Below, piece by piece: positions 48,679 through 59,941 of a stretch of DNA of 64,000 nucleotides. The number at the start of each line of letters is the position of its first letter. Within the stretch, counting starts at the first letter, position 1. A model generated the notes under the pieces. That model saw nothing but the letters and a program-made list of their open reading frames with translations. It had not been told where the DNA came from and searched no databases. Location of the stretch: NCBI RefSeq assembly GCF_028769735.1, contig NC_088172.1, positions 73,246,631 through 73,310,630 on the forward strand, written 5' to 3'. A program made the translations under genes and the position numbers. Source of the DNA: Zonotrichia leucophrys gambelii. Its lineage: Eukaryota > Chordata > Aves > Passeriformes > Passerellidae.

Positions 48679-51263
48679 AGGGATAGAAAAAAGCTTTAAA
48701 AGTTCCACTTGTTTTTCAATATTGGGCTTTTTTTTCAGGAATATGTCAAGTCCCTGTAAAACACACTCAATAACTGGGTCAGCAGCCATCATATAGTAAA
48801 TACTAATGATTAAGTATCATTCTTTTACACGGTTTACACTATCTCTGAATGTCCTGGTAGCAATTCCTCTCAATTTCAAAGCAGCTGCGGAGCTTGAGTT
48901 CTTGCTTTGGCTCCCTAGATCAGATGGAGATGTGTATATCCTGGAAAAAATTCAGACTTGGCAGGGAGCTATTCCCTTGTCACACAGTGTGTACCTATCC
49001 TGTGCCTGAATTTATTTACCCAGCCACTATTTGCAAACACCTGTGCAGTTCTCCAGTTATTGTTGACAAACTTGAATGTTTTCATTATATATTTCCTTAT
49101 GCTCATCTTCTGAAGGCATCTTAAAAGATCACCTGATCTGTAGAGTAAACTATAATTTCATAAAAACTGGTGGGTTTGAATCTCTCCAGGTGACCATTTT
49201 GTCATTGAGACAAAATGATCCAAAGGACACAGCATGGCACACCTGAGAAGCCTAGGGACTCAGCCAGTGTTATCCATGCTGTGTTGTGCTTATGTGAGCT
49301 CCTAAATGCAAGGGAAGCTTTTAAACATAAACAAAGCATGGCTGTTAATATTTAATTTGGCAAATTCGCTGAGTTGCTGTATGGAGGCAGTTAAATTCAG
49401 TGTGGATGAACAGCTCTTGCCAGCCCCGCCTGAGAATGAGGATCCCAGTAACCAGGCATATCCCTTCCTGTGTGCGTGGTATTGGGGTTTTAATTGCATT
49501 CAGTGCAAAGGTAATAAGAGCTTGCTAACAGATTCAGGAAAAATAGTTGTTGAAAACGAAACCCAGTCTTGAGTCAAAAGTTCATTGATTTTTGAGAGGA
49601 TTGTAAAAATATTTCAGGGGAGGCCTTAAATTCTTCAGTGGATTGCTATTTATCTATGCTCATGCTCATGCTAAATAATTCTATTAAATAAATTACTCTC
49701 CTGTTGTGTTTTATAATAGAGCAAAACCTTCCAGCTATATAAACAACACTTTATTTTTCCAGCATTATGGAATAAAATGGAGAGATGGCCTTGTGGGTTG
49801 ACTATTTAAGGTTCATGACTGAACAGCAATTTCCAAAGTTGAGTCTAACTGTGATGATAAGTTATGACTTTTGTAGTGGTCACTCATGCAAATTAAAGCA
49901 TCTTTTGAACAACCTGTGCACATTTCATTTCATATTTGGCAAATCTTATGTATTTCCCATAATTTTAGATGGAACTTCCAGTGTTTTAAAAAAGCAATTT
50001 ATTTTGTCGTCTTTGAAGTAGCTGGTGCATTAGTAACCCTGCCACCTTTGAAATTAAACAGGATTTTGTCTGCAGTTTGAACACTCTGAAGTGTTCTTCT
50101 ATTTTTAAATCTCATATGCGTATTTGAAATGCCTTCAACTCTCCTGCAAATGGGTTTTGTTTAATGATTGCTGTTGTCTCTAAATGGGTCTTGGCATTTT
50201 TATTCAGTTTGTGATGAAGCAATTATTTTTGCTAATTGAATGTACAGGGAATGACTTGAGACAGGGAGCAAACAACATCACATAGTCACGGGCACTTTAG
50301 GAGTGAGAAGGTTGTCCAAAATATGCCATAGCAGCCTTTGTATTTCATCTTTTCAATTGTCCCAGTATATGGGTAATTTCAATGTCTGTGACCCAAAGGT
50401 TTTATTGCTTCCTCAAAGTAGAAGTGAGATATTCACTTTATATGTGTGCAGCTTGCAAAAGAAGTGTCCTAAGTGATGCTTGCCAAAGCACACTGGTTTT
50501 GGTGCACTGCTTGTTATTAGCTGCTCAAGTACTACACTGGTGAGTACAAATAATAGAAAAATAGATGTGCTGTCAGATTCTTCTGGTTACCTGAGATATT
50601 TCACCACAGAATCAGAGCAATGGAAGGAAAGATGGGTTTGAGCCAGACCTGCAGGTCTCAGATGCTTGCCAAAGCTGTAGGTGTTTGTGCATGCTGGAAA
50701 GACAGAAATGGCCCCATCTTTTCTCCCCCAGTCCTTTGCTGACTTAACTTAGAGCACTGTAGAAAGTGCTTCACTGTCACTCCTTCCGTGTTGAAGGAGT
50801 ATCATCACCCAACATGATGATAAATAAGTTTCAGGCTAATCAACCATTTAATTCCTTCAAAGAGTCTTAAAGACATACTGATTTTTACTGAAATATACTG
50901 ATGAGAAAACTAAAGAAAGAAGGGAGGTTACTAATTGCATAGCAATTGAGCAGTGAGATAGGAATGCTTTGGGAGAGGATAAAGTTAACAAGAGAAAACT
51001 GAGCTACAGTTTAGAGAGCTCTTGCTCCCTGAGAGCCCCGTTCAATGTACATCTCTTGCCAAGGAAGGAAACCAAACTAGGTTTACTGAGACTGGCAAAA
51101 TAAGTAATATTTGAAAATACCATATGGATAACATTAGTCACTTGGTAGTGGACAAGGTGAACTAAGAGGTTAATCTAGTATGGAAAATCTCATTGATAAT
51201 GTTGGCATGTGCTCCACAAAATTGGCTGCCCAGGGAACAAAGGAAACATTGGTTTTTTTACTT

Positions 51264-51305
51264 TTTTGGGTCTCTTGTGTCTTTTGTGACACAAGAGACA
51301 CAAAA
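51264..51305. repeat. Inverted repeat, 18-bp arms, 6-bp spacer
   Basis: TTTTGGGTCTCTTGTGTC (51264-51281), spacer TTTTGT, then GACACAAGAGACACAAAA (51288-51305). Seventeen of 18 positions are complementary and the inner 12 are perfect. There is no target duplication or known terminal sequence. Confidence 0.92.
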
Positions 51306-53271
51306 TAGTAAAACATCCAGTTACTGAAAGATAGTAGGTTTTTGCAGGAAAGTAAGGAAGACAGGAGGTTTCAGCTAGAGTTGCATGTGCCGGACACTGG
51401 TGCCCTAATTTCCCTGTATAATTCCTGGATTTGTATTGTGGTGTATACATCACTGAATTTCCTAAAACTGTGAAGAAATTTGATCAGCTTTGTTGAGGAG
51501 CTTTTTGTGTCAAACCTTGTAAAGTACTGATTGTGAAAGAACCACAAAAGAAAAAGCCACAGAAACCCTTTAAAACATGTCCTAAAAATCAAGCAAGGAC
51601 AAAAATCAAGTGACAGAAATTGCATTTATTTTTCTGAACACGCAAAAATGGAATTTTACTTTAAGCTTAGCCATGCTTTGCCATCACTTAGCACCATGAT
51701 TGCTGCACTGACATAGCATAACTCTTTTTTTCAATGTATTTCTGTTAATTTGATAGACTTTGGTAACATTCAAATCTCTCTTGGGATGCTGATATGTCCT
51801 GGGCTGAAATGACAGAGTGTGAAATCATGGTTTATAGCTCATTTAAAAATTATTTTCTTCTTCAGAAGATTAAATAAACCCATATACATGGTTTGAATTC
51901 TCCCTTACCCATGTGATGGAGAATGGAATGAACAGAAGTAAGAGTCAGTCAGCATCCTTTCAGTGTAATGTTGCACTATGCGTGGCCCTGGGAGGGCTGT
52001 ATTTTGGCTGCCCTGTCAGAGGAGTAATCCTCCTCTCAGAATCAGGTGAAATGTCCCTAGAACTGCAGCACGGTGTATCTGACACCTACCTGTGGATATT
52101 GAGGAACCTCCACACTCTTGGAGATTAAGTGTGTGTGTCTAACAGCCACTTTGAAAACATCAGGGATAAAGATTGGACGAGTCATTGTGCTCTTGAGTAA
52201 GATGCTCTGGTCAGTGTTTTATTTCATCTTCCATATGATCATCATGGTCTTGTTTTATTTCCACATTCCCATGGAAATGAAGTGAGGATGCACACAGAAT
52301 TACTGCCATTCATTTTGTATTCTTTCCAGTGCACTTTTCATCTACACATCATGGAGCAGAAAATGAGAGGCTTGCACTCCCCTAATTCTCACAGGGGATC
52401 ATTAGGATTCCCCACTGTTGTCTAATCATGTGCTGTCCCATTGATGTGTAGGCAATTGATGGGTAATTGTGTTTTGTGCAGTACATCTCGCTTGAGTAAA
52501 GCAGTGTGTTGGCTTTAGTTACGAGAAACTGGTATGGATTTTAAGCTCTTAAATGAACAACAGATCATTCTGTGCTTCACAAAGTATAAGCACTAAGTAT
52601 GGAGGGAATCAGTAATGGAAAAAGGAACATTAAAAATTTATGTTTCCACACGGACTTTTTTGTATGGAGGAAGTATATCAGATGCATGGCAAAGAAGCTT
52701 ATTTTTTAATTTTTGAAATGCTGGAAGGAGTTTATAAATTAGACTGCCAGTGCATTAGAGGAGCTGCCTTAGCTGCTGGAGTGTGCCTGTCATAACACAG
52801 TGGATTGAAGTTCCTGCTGTGAGCTGGGGAGCTGCAAGGCCTGAGCAGCACCAGGGAGAGCAAATGAGTGATGTGGAGGGAAAAGTTGTCTTCAGACTCT
52901 ATTGTGTGTGCCTCATGCTCCGAGCTGCAGTCATTAGCCCATTGTGGGTGAATGGAGCTGGGCTCCAGCTGAAGCTGTGCTGGGTGCCCAAGGCTCTGGA
53001 TCATACTGCTGAGTGTTTTCTGCAATTTAAGGGACTGTGGGACCCTGCAGTCTAATATTCAGATATATATTAGGAAAACAATCCCTCAGCAAGGGTACTT
53101 ATGGTGAGCCCCACGATGTCTCATGGGCACAGACCATTATTTATAAAATAAAACTTCTTCCCTACTGAGCTACAGACAGGCTGAGTGGAGGGAAAGCTGA
53201 CTTTCATAGGAGTAGCAAATTCACTGACCTTGTCAGCTTCATTTCCTATGGCCTGGCTGACTGCCCTCAAA

Positions 53272-53615
53272 GCGCTTCTGTCTTGGAGGGTTTTTGCACG
53301 AGGGGGTTCCAGTGGGGTCATCTGCTGGAGGAAGCACTTTGGGCTGGCTTTTGCTTTCTTGCTACCTCTTTTGTGTTTGCTGGGCTATTTTGAAGCTATT
53401 GGTATTAGGCTGAATAACATTAAACCAGGGACCTTCAAGAGCGTGTGGAAATGCCTCTCTGGTGCTGCAGGGCGATATTGATTCGCCTCAGTGTGAATCT
53501 GAGAGTGGCAGCTCTGGAAAGGTTACTTAATATTGTTTTGTGGCAGCGCACATGTTTTGCAAACGGCTGTTTTGAAGGTCAGCCATTTGCACATAGAGCT
53601 TTCTCCTGTTCCCCG
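53272..53615. promoter_or_regulatory. CpG-bearing candidate conserved non-coding block
   Basis: Eight CpGs fall in 344 bases (53272, 53299, 53442, 53473, 53484, 53547, 53564, 53614), more than neighbouring kilobases show. The composition is balanced and non-repetitive. Two overlapping plus-strand frames cross the block (53185-53481 and 53445-53711), but neither has a domain I recognise nor a clear splice boundary. An enhancer-like conserved element is possible; this is inference from composition only. Confidence 0.22.
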
Positions 53616-56600
53616 CCTGCCTTCAGCTCACAGCCAGGCTGGTTATTGCTTATAGTCATTTTTCAGGTTGTGTTTGAAATGAAGACAAGAGGTAGAGCAG
53701 ATTATCAGTGATAGCTGATGAGGCTGTTATGATGAGACATTAGCTAGGGATAGGAGAAAAGGGAGAAAATAACACATCCACTTGCCTGTCTGATAATGGT
53801 GAAGCAGTTTCTGTTTGTGCATGTACAACACTGGTAATTTGGTGTTGAGAACCACTAATAGAAGGTTAAAAAGCCTGCAGAGTTGTTCCAGCTTCTGTTT
53901 TATACAGATGCACCACAGTATGAAATGATGAAATTTGTTTGTAGCAAATTTTGCTTCCTCTTATTTTAATACACATTGTATGAATGTACAACTAGTGCAT
54001 TCTATTATAAAACTCCATTTTCAGTGACCCATAGATTTTTTTAATATGTACCAGCTCTCTCAGACAAGGCAGGCGTAATTATTTTAATGTATTTTTCACC
54101 AAAAGCAAGGAAAAAGGTGTATTATGATAACTTTTGTATACAAAGGTACATTAGAAAATAATCAGAATTAAGAAGCCTTAATCCTTTGTATTATATTTTT
54201 GTTTCTTTTCTTTCTTATATAACTTCTATATCCTTTTTCCCTAGTCCTTGTCTAAAGATTGGAAAATTCATAGTAAAAGCTCTATGTAATCACAATCTGA
54301 CCTTAACTGTGTCAGCAAAATCTCCCAACCTCCAAACTCAGAATTCCTTCAGTTTACTGACTGCATTGATTAAAAAACTCTTAGGAAAGATGGGGTAGAA
54401 CTGTAAATGTTCAGTAAGATTAAGACATTCCAAAAGATTGAACTGAAACCAAATCCTTAATTCGGCCACTGGAATTCATTCATATTGAATTCATAATTCC
54501 TCAGTTCTTTACTGCTCTAAGGTAAAGTACTGTAGCATCACTAATTATTAAAATGGAGCTAAAATCCAAGTATGCATGCTTTATCAGAAGGCAGAAGAGC
54601 AGTTCAAGAGGTTGTATTGTCATATTTGTATTCCTTGACAGACAGCTGCTAACTCCTGGTAATAGAAAATTTGGGCATATATGCCAAATAAAATTAGTTC
54701 CACATTGTTCATTGTGGCCTTGTCAAGACATCCACTAAATCTCTGTTCCACTCACCACTCTCTTATTGCCTGCAGAGACCTTTGCCAATACTTGGTTAAT
54801 CATCATCTCATTTCTTCATTTAAGGAGAGTAAATGCTCCTTTGATGTGAACCGGGCTCTTGCCACCGAGAGAACTTTGGGGATTTGCAGGTTTGTCACAA
54901 GCTGCACGTGTGTTGCCTTCACAATATGGCTTTAGATGTTAGAAGGATGAAGGATGCAGTCTATTATCACCTCTTAACAGGTACAGGACCATCCTGTTCA
55001 CAGGGATGGATGTGTGTTTGAGCCAGCCACTGTGCCAATTACTGCTTCCTCAACTTGGGAATTCCAGCTTGCTCATCAAACATATATTACCAAAGTCAGC
55101 AACAGTTTGAGTTTAATATTTTCATATTACCATCTTCCCTGTTACTGGTATGTTTTTTTAAGTCATATTTTACATGACCAGTTGCAAACAAGAGTTGGTT
55201 TTCAGTGTAAGAAAAGCTGGGCACAGCAGATTGGGAATGCAGGAAAGCAGAGATGAATTGCCCCGGCCTATCAGTTGCACACCAGAGGGATGTAGCAATT
55301 GAAATGCGGTGTTTTGGAGAGGGGATGATCAATGTGAGTTTGGAGCTTGTCTCTGCCTCACTCCAAGGGACAAAATATTCCTGACATCAGCTTTAAGAAA
55401 GGCACTTATATTACCTGTGAACTGGTTAGGGACTGCCTTGAGAGGAGCCCTTTTTGCTATGTTATCGACTGAAAGTTTCATCAGTTTCATAGGAGAATTG
55501 CAGTATTTTTGAAACAAACACAACCAAGACTCAGCATTTCACAGCAAGGACAAGAAAATAGAAATTGCAGTGGTAGACTCACAGTGAAGGAAAGTAACCT
55601 AAAGATACCAAGCCTACCTCACTCCAAAGATAAAGGTAATTAGAGCATCTCTTATACACCTCAGTGCAAAAGCTTGGTGGCCATCTGCTGGGTAGAAAAA
55701 AATAAATGAAGGTGTGAAGTGTTTTGCTTGGCATACTGTAATGTCAGATACCCATATCTGCAATTTAAGATTATACTACGCTGGGAAATAAAGCAAAAGT
55801 AACCCCAAAATATCTCCAGCATTTTCAAACTAACTGTTGCCTAGGCTACTTCTATTATATATGTAGAATTAATTAGTATTTTTTAATTACCCTAATTAAA
55901 AGCAGAAATTCTATTTATTTCTTTTATTTCCCTGCTAAATGTTATAGTCAAGATTCTGTCCTTCTGTAAGTAAAACTAGAAATATGTAAATTTGAGCCTA
56001 GGTGTGTGTCCTGTTGGATCTATATATTCACCAGAAGCACAAGGGTCAGCTAGAGTAGAAATCACCAACCTATTCCAATCATATCGTTACATATTCCTTG
56101 TAGATGGTAGCTGTGGGTCTTTTGTGAGTTGCTGTGTTCATCAGTACAAGTGGCCCCTTTAGGGGTTGTGCTCAGGCTGGAGGAATGTCCTGAAACAGCT
56201 CATGCACAACCATGGATCAATGACGGAATGTAGATGTGCACATACACTGTGACTCTGAAACTAAAATCAGGGCAGAAACACAAACCTGTATAAAGATTTA
56301 TCAGTAACTTGGGTAAGTAGAAAAAGAAAGGCCTTTTTCTCCATATTGCCAGCTTTTCTGTTGTCTCGTAATTTATTTGTACCAGTAACATTTCTCAAGG
56401 CATTGGGAGGAATTTCTGCATGAGCAAGGCTGCAAGATATGGTTCTGCTAAAGTCAATACATTTTGAGGTGTATAGCTGCTTCATTCTGTGGGAATTTGT
56501 ACTGATGGGTAGCTCTCCAGAAGCCAGCTGAAATATATGCCCATTTGAATTTATGTTGGTGGTAAAATTACATGACAGAACTGCAGTATTTCCTGTGAAT

Positions 56601-57858
56601 TATTATTGTAAGCCTTCCTAAGTCTCTTGTCTTACATTACATTTCCTAAACTCATGGCAAAAATGCTGTACGTTTTAGGCATGTATTTCAAAGGTCAGCA
56701 TGTAGTTATGTCTCAATTCAAATATAAGAAAAATAATAATTGCAAGAAAGTGTTGCTATTCATTGGCTTTCCAATAAATCTTCTTGTTTTTACTTCATTT
56801 ACAATATATGATTTCAGGCAATGAAGCCAAAGTGGACTTTTGTGCCAGCTAGTCTCAGTTGCATATAGCAACTCCTTAATTATCACTTAGCTTCTCCTTT
56901 ATTATGCTCTGTGCTCCTTGGTTTATAAGGACTGTTTTCAGTAAGACAGTTATACTCAATGTAAATGTGCTTGGAGATTAATATCTTGCCTGTTTATTTG
57001 TTTCCAGCTTCTCATTTTTATTGTTAAAATGTATATTAGGTAGGAATCTGAATATACCATTTTGGCTTTTATCTGATAGTTCTTGCTGCCTACCAAGAGT
57101 GCGAAGCCATAAAAGACATCTGGCAATAGAGAGGAAAAAATTGTAAATATGATTTGAATGCTAATTGTACTTCAGGTTTTTTAAGACATCTCTCTAGAAG
57201 CCTTATTAGTCTTTTATGTTTTTGCATTTCTGGGCTAGTATGATCTGAACAGAGAGAATGAGATTGTAATCTCCCTTCTGCTGGGGGTGAATATAATTTA
57301 TTTTTCGTATTATCATTGGACTCTCTTAGCAGGAATTAAGACTCACTGCTTTAAAGACACATGCATTTAATAACAGGAATTTGATGTGTGCTGATCTCAG
57401 TGCCCATATGTAGTCTCCTACAGATCAGAAGCAATGCACAGCTGCAGATATTTGTGTACATGAAGTGCCTTACAGGACCACTGCCTAACTGCATGCATTT
57501 TACATGCTTTTCTTCTGATATGGGTCTAAAGCTGCCAACAACAGCGTGGGAGCAGCAAAAATTAAAAGAAGGGAAGGAATGTTTCCAATAAAACTTTTCT
57601 CCCTTGCATAGTCTAAGTGACAGCAAGCATTCCAGCTTTGAGAGCTTTCAGTTGGCATTGTCTGAAAATACATTTCAAAGTGGGGACAAAAAGATGACTA
57701 TAAAGAGGGGGAGGAAAGGACTGCGGCACCACTGGGCTTCATTCAAATTTGCAGCCAAGGCTGTGGAGAGGGAAGCGATGACAACTGTAGAGTTGTGTGT
57801 GCGTAAGAGCAAAGTTTCCCACACGTGTTCTCAGCAGTGTCACAGTTTGGGGTGCTTG

Positions 57859-57888
57859 GTAATGGAGGTTTGAGTAATGGAGGTTTGG
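57859..57888. repeat. 15-bp tandem duplication
   Basis: GTAATGGAGGTTTGA is followed directly by GTAATGGAGGTTTGG, with one difference at the last base. Confidence 0.85.
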
Positions 57889-58680
57889 GCCTCAGCCAGT
57901 AGGGAGGCAAGGCCAGCCACAAAGTTCAGATCTGGATCCAAATGCCTGCGTGTTTGGGAGTAGTTATCCCTCTGGTTTGAGATTTTACTCAGCTGTGCAC
58001 AAAAAATAAGCAAGAATCATGAACAAAGATGATTTTCAAGTTGCAGTTGTAATACTTTAAGTATTTAAGCCCTTTAGCAGTTTTGATTAACCAGGGGATT
58101 ACATGAGATTTTCTGTGCCATTTCTTTTCTTTATTTTAGCAAATTTATATATGACAAGTCCTCTGTCATTTGTACTGCAGATCAATCTTAAATGAGCCCG
58201 AAATCAAGTTTGGAGTAAATACCTCTTGTGCCTCCATATTAGATCTTGTGCTTTAGGGAGAACCTGGTTATCTGCAGAAGAGAGAGTGAGCTCGTATCCT
58301 ACTCTAAAACCTGGTCTTCAGCCATACTAAGAGAGAAGAGATGGAAGCCACTGTGCTGGCAGTGATGTGGCAGCCACTGGCCAGTGTCACAAAACCATGG
58401 GCAGAAATGGCCACAGTGAGTTGCGCTTGCTGTAGGACATCACTGCATTTTGCTAAACAGGCCGTTTTCTGCTTGGAAGATCTGATATCTACCCCACTTC
58501 TGGAGACTCTACTGCTACAAGCATAAAAATGGACATCCTGTGCTCATCGTCCTGACCTAATTGAATGGGTTAGAATGCACAGAAAATGCTGGAGACTGCT
58601 TAATATATTTGAACTTGAGAAGACTGCCATGGTTGCTGGAGTTGGTGTGGCAGCGGCCTGCAACCTTCTGCCTTTTCCCT

Positions 58681-58751
58681 TGCACTTCCGTTGTGGAGGT
58701 GCTAGAGAATTTCTCATGCACTTCTGTTAATGTTTGGAGGTGCTAGAAAAT
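58681..58751. repeat. Tandem duplication of about 36 bp
   Basis: TGCACTTCCGTTGTGGAGGT at 58681 recurs as TGCACTTCTGTTAATGTTTG at 58717, and both copies then carry GGAGGTGCTAGA-AAT. A few bases of length difference separate the copies. Confidence 0.75.
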
Positions 58752-59894
58752 CCCTTCTTCTTGTAAAAAGTCTTTGCTAGGGTTTCATCACCACAAATCC
58801 TAAAAGGCACTTCCTCTGCACATGGAGTTCTGCCCGAGCTGTGATCCAAAACAAGTCCAGAAGCTCTATTGGAATAAGAGACTGGAATTGTTTTGATCAT
58901 TTTTATTTTATTCCATTTCAACCGTAGATAAAACCAACACCAATCTAATTAAACAATCTTGCATATATTGATCAGATTTTGAAATTTGCTTTTAACACTA
59001 TGGCTACAGTGGCTCGTGATATATTATGTAGAATAGACAGGTTTTGAAGACATTATTTGCTTTGCTCTGGTGGTTTTGTAAAAAAAGAAGCTAGTGGCCC
59101 TTTGTAAAAGCTCAGTAACTCAAGGTCTCCTAAATAATTAATGTCTGTCTTGAAAATAGTGCTGTCCCATGCTTCCTTATGTCCGGCTAGTTAGGTCACA
59201 TGAAGTAGACAATTGAGGAAGCACACTGTGTAAGTCTGACAGTAGACAGGTCCTTGGAAGCAGCTGGCCATGCTTTAGCAGCTCTTTTAAAAGGGCATAA
59301 TAATTATAATGTAATCCAAAGGTGTTTTTTTTAATTTTTCCTTGGCCATACAAAAATAACACATTGAAGTAGTCCTCATACTCCTTCTAATTATATGAGC
59401 TACTGACTCTGGATTAATGTAGTTTATTCCAATTCAGATTGTTTCTGTTAAGGTGCAGTTGGCATCAAAATGATCATTTCTTATGACTACTACTGTATAT
59501 GATATAATTAAGGAGTAATCCCTTTCAAAATTGGCCATTAGCATTAGATAGCAATTTGCTAAATTTGCTTCAAAAGGTTAATGCTACAACTACAGTAAAC
59601 AATAACTAATTTCATGGGGATTTATTGCTGTTAAAAAGTATAATCAGTTTCTAATAGCAATACTTAATTTTTTAAAAAAACTGTAGATTGGTTGAGTGCA
59701 CTCAGATTGCTTTACAATGGATATTTTCCTGGCAGATGACTAATCCTCTGCTTGTAATTTCAGTTCTGAGTTCTCAGATTTAGCACCTCAATTATGCATT
59801 CTTCATTTGTTTTATTAATTGTTTGGTTATATTTGACGATGCTGAACTATACATGCATGCATAATATATGACATGTTATTCATGAAACTTTGCA

Positions 59895-59941
59895 ATGTGA
59901 CAGGCTCTGATTACTCATGAGTAATACAGCAACTGTCACAT
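59895..59941. repeat. Nested palindrome with TGACAG and ATTA motifs
   Basis: A perfect 16-bp palindrome, ATTACTCATGAGTAAT (59910-59925), sits inside a perfect 9-bp inverted repeat, ATGTGACAG (59895-59903) and CTGTCACAT (59933-59941). The two centres differ by half a base. TGACAG is the core of TALE homeodomain (MEIS/TGIF) sites and ATTA/TAAT is the general homeodomain core, so the arrangement could be a symmetric protein-binding site. Binding is inferred from motif knowledge, not shown. Confidence 0.8.

Larger units (their letters stand above)
46791..51263. other. Non-coding sequence with microsatellites
   Basis: No gene recognised. Two short dinucleotide-type repeats are listed separately. 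The sequence at 46800-47560 is GC-richer than its surroundings and holds overlapping short frames on both strands without recognisable domains. Confidence 0.6.
51306..59894. other. Non-coding sequence, no recognised gene
   Basis: About 8.6 kb of unique sequence. It contains a CpG-bearing candidate conserved block and two small tandem duplications, listed separately, and a short A/T inverted repeat at 55881-55901 (TTTTAATTA, CCC, TAATTAAAA). Short frames across 52732-53711 show no recognisable protein family. Confidence 0.6.

Noticed and set aside
50608..50660. Possible CR1 3' terminus, from ACAGAATCAGAGCAATGGAAGG
   Set aside because: The resemblance to the avian CR1 tail stops after about 35 bases, and no further CR1 segments follow.
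58110..58150. Splice-acceptor-like tract before 58140
   Set aside because: The pyrimidine run ending in TTTTAG looks like an acceptor, but the following sequence has no long open frame or donor. Such tracts are common in AT-rich DNA.
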